Program-made: the position numbers and the translations under genes
Notes under the pieces: model-generated
What the model saw: the letters and a program-made list of their open reading frames with translations, nothing else
Told to the model about the DNA's origin: nothing
Databases searched by the model: none
Source of the DNA: Massariosphaeria phaeospora
Lineage: Eukaryota; Ascomycota; Dothideomycetes; Pleosporales
Assembly (NCBI GenBank): GCA_011032825.1
Contig: JAADJZ010000014.1
Coordinates: 1 to 64,000, forward strand
Direction of reading: 5' to 3'
DNA: 64,000 bases
Part shown: piece by piece, positions 42,470-53,506 of the stretch
How the letters are laid out: every line of letters starts with the position of its first letter
Position numbering within the stretch: position 1 is the first letter of the stretch

Positions 42470-44062
42470 TCAGGGTAGATCCTCATCTTCCGCCCCCGCG
42501 CTCCCCCGCTCCGCATACTTCAGCAAACACCTGCCCAGCGCCCTCCTCCCCTCCGCCCGCTCAAAGACCTGCGCATGATCGCACGTCGGCCACCACAGCG
42601 TCTCCAGCCCGCTCCCGCTCCACTCGCCATCCTTCCAGCTGTTGTTCTCGCTCCGCATATCCACGCCCGCGATGTACTTGCCCACCGTGTCGGTATCAAC
42701 AATCAGATCCCGCCCACCCAAAGACACGGTGACGTCACGGCCCCGCAGGTCGTCCTTCCAGAGGATGTTCTGCGCCCAGAAGAAGTGGCGGGCGAGCGTG
42801 TGTGCGACCATCATGTCGGTGGAGGCGAAGTAGTACAGTTGGTGCTCGTTTGCGCCGCGGGGGTGCCGCGCGGTGAAGTTGTACGCGACGTCGGGGAGGT
42901 GCAGGAGGAACGTCACCGGGTCGATGAGCAGCATCGGGCCGATCTTCTTGGCTGTCGCGGGCGTGCGTAGGAGATGCGTTGTGATGACTGAGCCATAGGA
43001 GTGGCTAGCGAGAACGACTTTGTCCAGGCCGTGACGCTCGAGGATGATGTTGATTTGGCGGCAAACCTCGTCTCGGTCGAGCATGGCGCCGGTGATGCGG
43101 AAGCTGACGGGCATGAGCTCGATTGCGAGGATGCCGACGTCGCCGTCTTCGGGGCTGCGCGGGTCGTGCTGGCTGATCTCGGCGAGGCATCGCGCGTACG
43201 AGTAGAGGCCCATGCTTATGCCGTGGATGAAGAGGATGGGGAGACGCGTTTTGGAGGTGTGCGGACGGTACCAGTAGCTTAAGTCGGGGACGGGTGAGCG
43301 CTTGCGTGTGAAGAGGGCGCTGAGGCGCAGCGGGAAGAGGTAGGGCCACGTGCGGATGGGGGTGCGGTGGAGGTGGAAGCCGTTGCAGCCGAGATATACA
43401 GACGTGAGGGTGTCGACTAGGCCGACAATCTGCGCAATATGTCAGTATAGCTGGAGACGCAGATGTCTGGTGTAACGAACCATATACCACAAGAACGGGC
43501 GGTGCAGCATCTTCACGCTGTCCACCGTCAACCTCAGGCCCGTCGCGCTGCCCCTCCCCGGCTCAATGTTGCGGCCCAGCAGCGTCTGCACGCCATCGAC
43601 ATAGCCCTCCAGCTCCTCGTCTTCGGCCTTCCACACGTCCGCATCGACGCGCGCCCTGTCCTGCGTATCATCGCCGCGGTTCAACAGCGCCCAGCGATAG
43701 AAATCCTTGACATTCTCGCGGCGTATCTCGTGGGCCTTCGCGCCCAGAAACCAGCGGCTCAGGAAATACTCGGGGTTCGGAATCTTGTCCCAGCACCTCC
43801 AGAACAGGTCCTTGCGGTCGTCGTGGTCGAGGGGCGGCGGGTGCACGGCGTCGGCTTGCAGGGCGCGCTTGCGGGGCAGGAAGACGAGCAGCCAGAAGGC
43901 CGTCTCGAGCCCGCACCAGGCGAGCAGCAGTTTGCCGGCCGTCGAGGCGGGCGGGTCGGCGATCGAGTAGGCGCTGTAGAAGATGGTGAGGGGCGTGACG
44001 GCGCGCAGGCCGAGGATACAGGTGCGGATGAAGAGGTACTGCGGCGTCGAGGTCCCGATCAT
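42470..44062 (-). CDS. Membrane-anchored alpha/beta hydrolase
   Basis: Exons 44062-43481 and 43429-42470; 513 aa. The N-terminal ~70 residues contain two hydrophobic stretches (CILGLRAVTPLTIFYSAYSI and LLLAWCGLETAFWLLVFLP), likely membrane anchors, followed by a charged linker (DHDDRKDLFWRCWDKIPNPE). The hydrolase domain starts at LPILFIHGISMGLYSY and has the elbow VLASHSYGSV (Ser in SHSYG), an acidic strand around SLGGRDLIVDTDTV and a late His (PTCDHAQVF). This architecture is seen in fungal AB-hydrolase proteins of unknown substrate, probably lipid-related and facing an internal membrane. The 51-nt intron has a less usual GTTCGT donor but restores the frame exactly. Confidence 0.8.
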
Positions 44063-44679
44063 GGCGGCGGTGACTACGTTATATACAGGCCGTGTTCAGC
44101 CGTGTTCCATGGTAGTCGTAATGCAGTGAAGCGCTGCGAGGGCCATGGCGGTGCCCAACAGGCCGAGGGTTGCAGTCAGTCCAGGCGCCCGTCTCCCGTC
44201 TCAGCCTCGTCCTGCGGCGGATGCAAGCTGGCTTAGTCATCGTGTTTGGGCTATTGCGTCACCGCTCACCTGCACCTGCACCTGGGTCATGCACCACCTA
44301 CACCTACACCTACACCTACACCTACACCTACACCTACACCTCACCCTCCACATGTACGAATAATCGAAGTCGCACTCGACCACCACGCACCACAGCGAAC
44401 GTCTTGTCGATGCATCCATCAATTGCATATCTGATCATCGTCGACATGCATCAAACCAGAACCAGAACCACTGCGCGAACGTCACTTCCTCCACTCACGA
44501 GCACATGCAACGACTGCAGAGCGCAACGTGAAGCTGACGTCAATTGACTATCTTCGCCACCAGAAAGTGGACCATCTACTCGAATCGTCCAGTGCCATCA
44601 TCAGACGCCTGCTGGCTTAGACCTCGTCCTTTCTTGCTCGCCTCATATCACCCGGACGTCGTTCCGCGACACCTCCCCT
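44063..44679. other. Intergenic 617 bp with hexamer repeat
   Basis: Promoter of the membrane hydrolase and 3' flank of the SGNH gene. Contains a (CACCTA)n run at about 44293-44342. No gene seen. Confidence 0.45.
44293..44342. repeat. (CACCTA)n hexanucleotide repeat, ~8 copies
   Basis: Near-perfect 6-bp tandem repeat. It differs from the TTAGGG/CCCTAA telomere unit, so it is a microsatellite and not a telomere remnant. Confidence 0.9.
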
Positions 44680-46555
44680 TCAGCTTGCATCCACCAAATG
44701 CACCTCGGGATCCAGGGGTGCATGCTTCGCCGTCGCATCGTTGAGCGTTCGAAAGCCAATTTGCTAATAATCCCTTGGTAAGCGCATGATGCAGAAACAA
44801 ACACAATGCAGCACTTACAAAATACTCGTACGCATCCGGCCCGTTCACCCATCCGTTGTGCGGCCCCTGCTGCACACACTGCGCGGTGATGTTGATGAAC
44901 GAATCCCAACAGTCCTGCCACTGCGAGCCCGTTGACGGCGTACCGCGATACGCCCACGCCTCGACGCCGTTTGGCAGTGCCACTGCGATTTCGCACTCTT
45001 GCTTGTTGGCGTCTTGGTAAGTCACTGCTATGCCAGCAGGTATCTCCGGCGGAATCGTGCAGTCGTTTGTACAACTGCCCTGGCGCAACGCGATCAGAAG
45101 TCCATTCGGATCCCACGAAGTCGATCCGTCCGGATTTTCGAGCTTCGAGGGCACGCTCGTCGCCGAGTTCTTGCCACATCCCGGTCGCAGGCTCGGGTGG
45201 TCGATTTTTAGCGGACACGTATCCACCGCTACCAGCTCTGGCGAGTCAACGAAGCGGCCCTCCAGCTTGGCTTTCTCAATCTCCATGTGGTACAACACGT
45301 TCATAGCGATAATCGCGTGGCCGTTGGGGCGTGGATGGAAGACGCGCTTGTCCTGGTCGCGGATAAGCCATGAGATCCACGCGCGACGGGAAAGGCTGGT
45401 CGTGTTGTCCAGCGCCTGCGTCTCGGCAGTCTCGAGGTCTTCGATCCAATCCGGATGCATCCGAAGAGACGCTTCGATGTAATCCACAATCTGCGCCTCG
45501 AAGGTTCCTTCGGGGACGTCGCCAAGTTCCTCTTCCACACTATTGTCTCTGCGCATCTTGGCTCGAAATGGAAATTCCCCCTCTCCAGTCTCCCGTTCAA
45601 AGAAAAGCAGGAAGTCGTTGTTGGGGTCGGGCTCAGTCACGCCTTTCTCACAGAACCGGCCGCCCCAGATCTCGTAGTATTGGTTGACGTCGACATATAT
45701 GACTTGGTCACCAGCGCGCTCCACGGCAGCACTGATAGCCTCGTTGGTGAGTTGTACGAGCGCGTTCAACCTCTGCCGTTTCTCTAGAGTAAGATACAAT
45801 TTTTCGTTGTCGTTGAGCTGGGACTGATACCAGGACCATGACACCGAGTCGCACTGAGTGTCAGCCTCGCTGAAGAACTTGGCGTAATTCACGTAGTACG
45901 CACGTCCGATTCTTGGTCTCAGTCTCGACTTGGCCCATGCAAGCATGTTGTCGAGGTTCTGGGGCAGGACGGTGCGAATTGCGTTTTCCGTCTCCTCGAG
46001 GGTCTGGTTGCACTTCTCCTGAGGCGGTGCCAGCCAACCGTAAATGCAATCGTTCAGAACCTGCGTGAGGCCAACGTCATTCCCTCCCGCGCTAATGGTC
46101 ATCTGCGAAGTTGAGCGTATGCATTACATGATGAGCTGCGACTGGCTTACTGCGTCCACGTTTCGATCAAGGCCCGGTATCTGAAGCAAGGTGACATCGC
46201 GAGATGTGTGCCCCGAGCAGGCGGCGAACTGAAAATTGCGACGCCAGCTATTTCCAAGTCTTCCGTCTCGATTTATAAGCCTTGGATATGCGTCATAATA
46301 CCTCGCACAAGCGGCATCGTCTCGAACTCCAGCTCCGATGCCTGCGGCATACGAGTCTCCGACTGCTGCGAAATTCCGTATGTACGAGAGGTCTGCGATA
46401 TCCGGGCTAAGAGAGTCGTCATCTGCAGCTTGTCGTGGAAACGCGACGCGGTCGAACGCTGACTCCAAAGAGCTTGGAAGGCTGTTGACGAAGTGCTTCT
46501 CAGAGCTCAACAAACACACCGAGAGCCAGAAACTGAATTGATGTAAATGAACCAT
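44680..46555 (-). CDS. Secreted SGNH (GDSL-type) hydrolase
   Basis: Exons 46555-46151, 46102-44819, 44763-44680; 590 aa. Signal-like start MVHLHQFSFWLSVCLLSS. SGNH blocks: AAVGDSYAAGIGAG (nucleophile Ser), a Gly block around the FAACSGHTSRDV segment, ISAGGNDVGLTQV (oxyanion Asn), and catalytic His in VFHPRPNGHAIIA. Such enzymes hydrolyse esters of lipids or sugars outside the cell. A cysteine-bearing C-terminal extension of ~190 residues follows (LKIDHPSLRPGCGKN, GSCTNDCTIPPE, KQECEIAVALPNG, and a conserved-looking WQDCWDSFINITAQC), longer than a minimal SGNH domain. The last 28-codon exon is supported by a clean intron (44818-44764). Confidence 0.85.
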
Positions 46556-47521
46556 AACGCAGTATGTCGGAGCACTCAGTGTAACTGCGGGGACTGCTGT
46601 TTAGCATCCGTCTGCTACCTATCTAGTCGATCCGGGTCTGCTATGCGGCTCTCGTAATACCTCCAGTCAAATATACTGATCTCGGCGTTGTCTAGTCTCA
46701 AAGCTCAAGTACCAGCCTAACCATCGCCGGCGAATTCATGGAAGGATTCAACCGGGCAGCGAGGCGGTGCTCTGGTGACACCACAACGGCCACCAGCTTT
46801 CCAATCAAAGTCTTCTACTGGACGGGTCGTATCTCGAGTCTGCATGCAACTCCACGTGGATACGCTATAATACGGCTTTTCGTCAATGATAGCCTTTTCC
46901 GGCGAAAATGTGGGGTCGGTTCGCAGTGAGGCTGACGGTGTCTACGCAGCCCCCAACACATCTACAAGCGAGCCGTATGGCCATGCACGACCCGTCACGT
47001 ATCGCAAAACTCAGAGAACGCAATTGGCTGTTGCTCTCGTAGTACATGCACTCAATTCACACTATAGACAAATCCGGCGATGCTCGAACATACGATTTGG
47101 CGGGTGACGGGTCGAGATGCGACCTTTTCCACCTATCTTCGTTGTGTGGAGCAAATCAAGAACAGCATTGCAATCTGCATGAGTAAAGCAATGACAGTGC
47201 TTACATGTAGAGTGGCAGCTGGGCTTTTGAGGTCGGTTGTAGGAGTCCCTTTGCTTCACTGTCTTTGCTAAAAGCGCGTAGAGGTTTACTTCTGACAACA
47301 AACGACGGCCTCGTTGTTCGTCAAACGCGTGTAAATATCTTGTAGTATTCGATACGTTGAGGCCACTCAAGAGACCGACTCTCTAGCGGATTTCCGCGGA
47401 TTCAGTATCCGACTCGACCACAAATCTCGACTCTCCCAAGGTAAGTTCCATCCTATTGATTTGGCAACAGGAGCTAAATGCTAATGAGTGAGACCAACAG
47501 CTTATTGTATATAACGCGACG
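46556..47521. other. Divergent intergenic 966 bp
   Basis: Shared promoter region of the SGNH gene (-) and the 47522 gene (+). No gene seen. Confidence 0.4.
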
Positions 47522-48520
47522 ATGATTTATCGACCCGTCAACCTCGTCTACACCCTCCTCCACTGGTCAATAATCCTCATCCAACTCGCCGCCTCCGCAG
47601 ACAACCATTTCAGCGTCATCCTCGACCGCAGTGCTGCCGCAAACCGGTACATCGTCTTCTCCTCAGTGCACGAGACCACGAGCGCGACTCCCGAAATCAC
47701 CGGTGATTTGCTCGCCCGTATCGCCGCGCGAGCCTGGAAAGACATGGACGCCAACTTCAAGGACGAAGTCAACGCGTGGAACGCCGCCGTGGAGAGCAAC
47801 CCAGCCCTGGGCCCGAAACTCCCCGCCATCACCGGCGGCAACAAGGGCAAGCTGCGCCCTACCGTACTAACGGCCCTCTTTGCCAACAACAAAATCTACA
47901 TTTCCACGGCCGTCAAGCAAGGCGATGCCGGCCCCGCCGCCGTGAAGCGCCCGTTCCTGATCAACATGCCCGCCGACGCCGCTGCAGACGAGTCGCTGGT
48001 CCTGCAAGCGCTGCGCCGCTGCCAGATGTACGCCGGCACAACGGCCGACCGCACCATCGGCCACATCCACTCGGCCAACTGCGGCGAGATGACGCTGCTG
48101 CGCGGCTGGGAGCTCTCGACGGTGAACCCGCAGCTCGACCAGCTGGCCGCCAAGCTCATGGTCAGCGTGCGGCGCGGCGGCGGCGCCATGAAGGCGATTG
48201 CGCCGTGCGGCGACGACACGGAGCAGAAGGGGTGTAAGTTTGTGCTGGGCGAGCTGCGCATTGTGGATGCCGTGGCGGGCGATGTGCAGATTGAGGGGTT
48301 TGAGGATGTGTTTGAGGAGCTGAAGTTGGGGCCTGCGCAGCAGGTTAGGATTTTCGAACCTTGTGCGAGGAAGCGGAAACGTGGGGGGGTGGAGGGAGGG
48401 GTGGAGATGGCGGTGGCGGTGGAGGTGGCGAGGCCGAGGAAGAGGAAGAGGGTGCAGGTAAGGGCCGTGGGGATGGGGATGGGGATGGAGCAGGTCAGTA
48501 GGGCTGTTGCGGTGTATTAG
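47522..48520 (+). CDS. Unknown protein with signal-like N-terminus and possible deaminase-fold motifs
   Basis: 332 aa, one exon. Hydrophobic N-terminus (about 8-25). The region LRPTVLTALFANNKIYISTA is followed by IGHIHSANCGEMTLLRGW (Cys187-Gly-Glu189) and AIAPCGDDTEQKGCKFVL (Cys229, Cys238). A C/H-x-E site after a helix and a later Pro-Cys...Cys pair is the zinc layout of the cytidine-deaminase fold, where Glu acts as proton shuttle; the spacing in the second motif (eight residues rather than two) is unusual. The C-terminus has two basic clusters (CARKRKRGG, RPRKRKRVQ) resembling nuclear signals, at odds with secretion. Deaminase assignment is an inference. Confidence 0.5.
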   Translation: MIYRPVNLVYTLLHWSIILIQLAASADNHFSVILDRSAAANRYIVFSSVHETTSATPEITGDLLARIAARAWKDMDANFKDEVNAWNAAVESNPALGPKLPAITGGNKGKLRPTVLTALFANNKIYISTAVKQGDAGPAAVKRPFLINMPADAAADESLVLQALRRCQMYAGTTADRTIGHIHSANCGEMTLLRGWELSTVNPQLDQLAAKLMVSVRRGGGAMKAIAPCGDDTEQKGCKFVLGELRIVDAVAGDVQIEGFEDVFEELKLGPAQQVRIFEPCARKRKRGGVEGGVEMAVAVEVARPRKRKRVQVRAVGMGMGMEQVSRAVAVY

Positions 48521-50039
48521 CGGAGTGGACTGAAGAAGGCTGCTATAAACAGTAGTCTTTAAAGATGACAATGTGGAGATTCTGCATGGAGAAGCAAGTC
48601 ATCTGATCGCATTGTGGCTCATCTCATCTCGTCTAATCTTATCTGATCTGATCTGGACGAAAGAAAGTGAAGTCTCGTGTGGGACGCAGATATTCACCCG
48701 TAGTTACGTATACGCAGAAATGGAGTCATGGCTGTGCTAGTGTATGCCGCCTGCGGTTTGGGATTGTACGGTGGGTTTCTGGTGGGAGCAGGGCGGCGGG
48801 TGGGGTGCTGTGCTGTTCTGTGCTGCGCGCTGGTAGGGGACGACGGGTGGAGTGGGTATCTATTGCACGAAAGATGAGATGAGATCGCGGGCGTTTTAGA
48901 GTGACTGACTGAGTAAGTGAGGCTGTGGGGTTGCCCGTAGATTCTATGTATGCGTTGCATGTACGTTTGTTTTGTGTACTTTTTGAAATTGTACGTGGTA
49001 TGTGTTATGTTATAAGTTATAAGAAAGGAAGGGGCTTTGGACTTGTAGTTTTGTGTTTGCGGTAATAGAATATGTGATGAGTGTAATAGGTTGGATAGGG
49101 GGTAAAGAGGCGAGCTTGTGTAGGTAGGTAGGTAGGCTATTTAGTAGTTTTGCGGGAAGTGCGGATTGTAAGCAATTAGGATTAGGTTGATTGATTGATT
49201 GATCGATAGATAGCTAGCTAGCTAGCTGCAAGGTGCTTAATTAGTATGTAGATGTAGATACAGACTAGATAGAATATATCGCCTAGAGCCCTGTACCGTA
49301 ACACTGTTATTTGAATAGTAATCTTACTTCTAGACTCGTTTGACGCGCGTATCGATAGATCCATGATACTCGAGTTCTAGTTCTGTTTCGTCCTTGAATA
49401 AAGTGCGCTATTGTTTGCCTGATAGTGTATCCTACTGGGGTTGGTGGTTTAGTCTTGTTCGTATTGATTGGAATTCGTGGGTAGTAGTTAGTATTACTCT
49501 ATCGCGCCTTCTAGCAAGAAATTCTGGTGTTGGAGCTACAATATATGTATATGTGTAAAGAAGAGAAGGGGACAAACGACGCAAAAAGAAGAGGATTTAT
49601 ACAAGTTATCTTAACGAAATTAATTCAATTAATCAATCAATTAGAGTCGTACAGTTATTCCTAACTCTGTTAACTACATACTAATATTAGACGCAACAGA
49701 TATTCGCACTAATACAGGAGTTGCTGCACAACCACGATTCGCAGGTGTTGAAGTTAGGCTCGATAGCCCGGATTGATATATCTTGGCGAACTATGGTTCC
49801 GAGAGTGCGCTTTACAAACAGGAAATATCTACATGGCTTACGCTAGAGAATCAGATAAGGCTCGCGGGCTGGAAGGTTGAGCTTTGCGTAAAAGGTCGGG
49901 AGTCGACTGTTGTGCGTCTGGATCGCAGATGGCTCAGCTTATAGAACCACGATAGCAGATGCCGACATTTTGCGCCTTGTCGTTTGTGCTCTTTAGTACA
50001 TTACCCAAGTTGGCATTAGTTCGGGCCTGAAAGCCCTGC
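48521..50039. other. 1.5-kb convergent intergenic region
   Basis: AT-rich 3' flanks. Simple repeats: (GTAG)n near 49117-49136, (TTGA)n then (TAGC)n near 49182-49230. No gene seen. Confidence 0.45.
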
Positions 50040-51083
50040 TTAATTGAAGCGTCGGAGCCACTCGAATCGATCGGCCCATTGGCCCCAGGATCGGAGCGGA
50101 AGGAGCATTTGCGGCTGCTTCCAGAGGAATATGAGCTGACCGACTCGCTGGAACCATGGAGGTGCACCGATTCTGTAGGCAACAATGAGCCAGATGTCAT
50201 GAAGGTGGTGCAAGCATGTCGCCCCGAGTAGAATGGCCAGCATCAACAGCCGATCGCGGCCGTGGACCCGACCCCGTATCAATAACAAGTAGAAGAGGGC
50301 ACATGTAAATAGCGACACATATATCTGAACCTGGCTGTGCGACGCGAAGGATCGCTTTGAGGAAGAACAGGTAAGTGCCGCTAGCGAGCCACAAATCTGC
50401 TTTGCGGTGTATTTTGCGTACGACTCCTTCATGTGCATGCAGACAACTGCCGAGTCGCTCGCCATGAAGCCCCGGAACCGAAATAGGATGAAGTCGAGGA
50501 GGCGAGCGACGCTTGTGCCAAAGCATACGAGCTTGAACAAGGCGAAGATTACGGCGAGGTGATTCAGCAGCCAGTTGAACTGTATATAGGCGAACAAGCG
50601 AGCGAGATCGAGGTCGGGATTGCGGACTGTGAGATGCGTGTAACGAACTACCATCCGCTCCGCCCACATAATCGGGTGCCAAATGCTCCACACGAGCATG
50701 ACCCAGTCATACTTTCTTCGCGGCCAGCCATCCGAAAGATTGGGAAGTCGTATAGAGTCTATCACGTGCAACAGTGCGAGATCGACGGTCCTCAGCCCCT
50801 CTATCATGGCAATCTTCCATCGCTGTGGCAACGGAGGCTGGAAAAGCTGTGTTCGACACACCATACAGAGCTCTGCGGTGGGGCTGCTTTCGATGACTTC
50901 AAGCAGGCAGGCGCGGCCGAAGACGTGGTTGCAGGGCAGAACGCGCACAGGCTGGTGGTCCTCGTGGTATGCGTCCCAGCAGTAGGCGCAGCGATTATCA
51001 TTGAAGGCGTCGTTTTCGTTGGCAGGGATAAGGTTCCTGAGGAAGGAGGCTTTGGAAGGTGTGAGTAAGACCTGGGACGGCAT
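50040..51083 (-). CDS. RING-finger multi-pass membrane protein
   Basis: 347 aa from ATG 51083 (MPSQVLLTPSKASFLRN); the upstream open frame has no ATG. The RING finger is at about 30-76: RCAYCWDAYHED, then VLPCNHVFGRACLLEVI, then LCMVCRTQLF, a C3HC4-like zinc pattern of E3 ubiquitin ligases. Downstream are several hydrophobic helices (FNWLLNHLAVIFALFKLVCF, IYVSLFTCALFYLLLI, LLMLAILLGATCLHHLHDIW). A membrane-bound E3 ligase is the natural reading, acting at an internal membrane; the substrate is unknown. No intron seen. Confidence 0.75.
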   Translation of the reverse strand: MPSQVLLTPSKASFLRNLIPANENDAFNDNRCAYCWDAYHEDHQPVRVLPCNHVFGRACLLEVIESSPTAELCMVCRTQLFQPPLPQRWKIAMIEGLRTVDLALLHVIDSIRLPNLSDGWPRRKYDWVMLVWSIWHPIMWAERMVVRYTHLTVRNPDLDLARLFAYIQFNWLLNHLAVIFALFKLVCFGTSVARLLDFILFRFRGFMASDSAVVCMHMKESYAKYTAKQICGSLAALTCSSSKRSFASHSQVQIYVSLFTCALFYLLLIRGRVHGRDRLLMLAILLGATCLHHLHDIWLIVAYRIGAPPWFQRVGQLIFLWKQPQMLLPLRSWGQWADRFEWLRRFN

Positions 51084-52024
51084 GGTTTTGTCGGCGGAAT
51101 TGAAGGTGGACGTAAGGTGGTGGTCAAGGTTTGGACCAAGCTGTTGTGCTGGGACATTAGGGTAGAGTATCAGGAGATTATTATACTCAATTAATCGATA
51201 CACCCTTTCACTTACCTTCAATAGACTAGGAAACAGTGTCAGGACAAGGTGCGTCGTTGTTCACCAAGAAAGTGACTCATGTTTCACATTTCGGCCATGG
51301 TTTGTTTGGAGGACTCCAGCAGTGGGCTTACCGAATGGAGGTTTACCTGACTTATTTTTACTCGTTGTTGTGCGAGACGGCAGGACTGAAGACATGGATG
51401 AAAGTGAAGTCATCGAAGTTTGTTAGTGCTTGTCTTGTCTCTCGTTTCCGGGTTTAGACCTAATCGGCACGAAGCTCGCATAATACAACCAATAGCGCTT
51501 TCCCGTTTCTTCATCAGTCTCACTTACTTCCGCAACCTTTCGCAACCCATCCAAAACCTTTCCAGACCATCTAAAAAGTGTAAGCGCAGAGGTCATCTCG
51601 TTCGCAAGCGCGAAGCTAATCGATTGTGCGGCTTGGAAGGCTTGCGGTGGACCGCGTCGTTGGCAGAGTAAGCATGTCCAAACTCAAGGAAACAGTTGCA
51701 ATAATGGCAATATGCTGACCTGAAGCCGTTAGTTTGTTATGTAAGTCATGACACAAAGTTGACTGCCGTTTTAGGACGAGAAGGGGGGGGTTGCGCCCAG
51801 GGCAGGCTTGGCGACCTCCGGGTCAACGTCTCATCTTCTCTAGCATCCACCACCCACAATCCATATTTTTACAGAAAAACGTTTATTTCTCACCATCACT
51901 ACAAATTATCGTTGTCTGTCCCGCCACTCCCATCTTCCTCATCTGCAAACACCAGTCGGCAGCCGCTCGCCTCCCACCGCAATCGAATATCCATCCACGT
52001 ATACACATACCCTTCTCGTATACA
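51084..52024. other. Divergent intergenic 941 bp
   Basis: Promoters of the RING gene (-) and the 2EXR-type pseudogene (+). No gene seen. Confidence 0.4.
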
Positions 52025-53041
52025 ATGCCTCCGCGAAAGCGGCAGGCTTCAAAGGCACATCGCCATGACCGAGTTCCAAAGGCACCTCGGCAGGCCCCTG
52101 TGCGACGCTCGGAACGTATACGTCGCCGCAACGGTACAAGCATTCTGAGCTTGCCACCCGAGCTTCGCAATGCAATCTACATCTTGGCCCTCGTTAGCAA
52201 CCAAACGATCGATATCAGAGCCGCACCATTGAATCGGCTGGAAACATATGGGGACTGGGAGAGACTGCCGGAGACCAAAGAAAACATTGAAAACAAGCTA
52301 CTATTGGTCCGACCTGTCGTCAAACGAACCTGTTGGGAGACAGATCTGATGCAATTCGTGCGAAAATTCCCGACAGGGTTCGGCATTAAGCGGTATATGT
52401 CCAGCTACGAGAGTTACGATCGCCTCGGTCTAGCACTCAATCTGTTCCTTGTGAATCGGCAGATGTACCAAGAAGCCTCGAGTCTGTTCTACAAGGAAAA
52501 CTGCTTCCGTTTCCACACGTCTTAGTCAGATATGTCCTTCACACCACTCGCGTTTTTCAGAGATCGGGGCCCTGCTATTTGGGATGTTCTCCGGTGCTTG
52601 TCGCTCCATATGGGGCTTCCTCCCATCGAATTCCTTTGCTACACATGCGCACCAGATAGACGATCAAAGCCCATAATGGCTCGTATAGCGGCTCCGGCTT
52701 CCATTTCTAGATGGCTGGAACTCATCCAAGTGATACGGAAGCTCAAGGAACTACAGCGTTTCGTGCTCTCCATTGAAGGCACCATGCCATGCTGTCTCGA
52801 GAAAGATTTTCAGGCGCACGCCCCTCCTTGGGTGAAGGCGCTTCTCACACTGGGTCCATTCAAATCCATGGAGGTGGTTGTTGATGGGCACAGGTACCAT
52901 GACAGACAGAATCAAAACTCCGCCATACCCAGCACGCGCGCCTTTTTTGACGCCCTCAAAAAAGCCTGGTTGATCGACAATGCTGAATACCGCATTGTCA
53001 CACGCGCTAACACGCCATTTACGTTGGTGGGCGGCGTTTAG
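52025..53041 (+). pseudogene. 2EXR/F-box-like gene interrupted by one in-frame stop
   Basis: A single frame runs from ATG 52025 to TAG 53039-53041 (338 codons), broken only by TAG at 52523-52525. The N-terminus is basic (PPRKRQASKAHRHDRVP, RRSERIRRRNG) followed by the fungal 2EXR-type motif ILSLPPELRNAIYILAL. Just before the stop comes the family pattern FLVNRQMYQEASSLFYKENC with FRFH, and just after it FTPLAFFRDRGPAIWDVL. In relatives these two blocks are continuous, so the stop lies inside the domain. A CAG-to-TAG change would explain it. No intron with usable splice sites removes the stop. Either a recent pseudogene or a natural truncation to 166 aa. Confidence 0.7.
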
Positions 53042-53506
53042 ACCTGTCGGTAAAAGTGAGAAATGGGGAGGGCCGAATGGACGGTGCCGCTTTTTAGCGA
53101 TGACTGTGTTAAGTTTCCGTGCGCTTTTATTCAGAAGCAATCCTACCATCTCGTCTTTCGAATTTGGTGCCCATGGCTTTTTCCACGCACAACGCTCTCC
53201 ACTGTGGTGATGCCTTTAGGTGAAGACTCACTTTCCACCTTGATGATTGAACTTGGACCCTACCAAAATAGACGTATAGTGTGTTCACAATGATTCGAAC
53301 ACTATTCCTCGCTCGCACGTAGGATCGGTGTAGGATCACGAGCTCTCATTACGTATAACAATGCAAAGCTATTGTACAATACACACACTACTCTATCTGC
53401 ATATATATATACTATAATAACTCCCCCGATGACCTTTGCATACAGCCTACCAACTCGCTCAGATCACTATCCGGACTTCGAGCAAACTTTTCTATCATCC
53501 TTCGAA
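53042..53506. other. Intergenic 465 bp with TATA box
   Basis: ATATATATATACTATAA at 53401-53417, about 90-105 bp before ATG 53507, marks the promoter of the next gene and argues against the earlier ATG at 53429. Confidence 0.5.

Noticed and set aside
44293..44342. Interstitial telomere sequence
   Set aside because: The unit is CACCTA, not CCCTAA.
47867..48571. 234-codon antisense frame opposite the 47522 gene
   Set aside because: His/Leu/Pro/Arg-rich shadow of the GC-rich coding strand.
52532..53041. Separate downstream gene of 169 codons
   Set aside because: Same frame as, and continuing the domain of, the 52025 gene; it is the second half of one interrupted gene.
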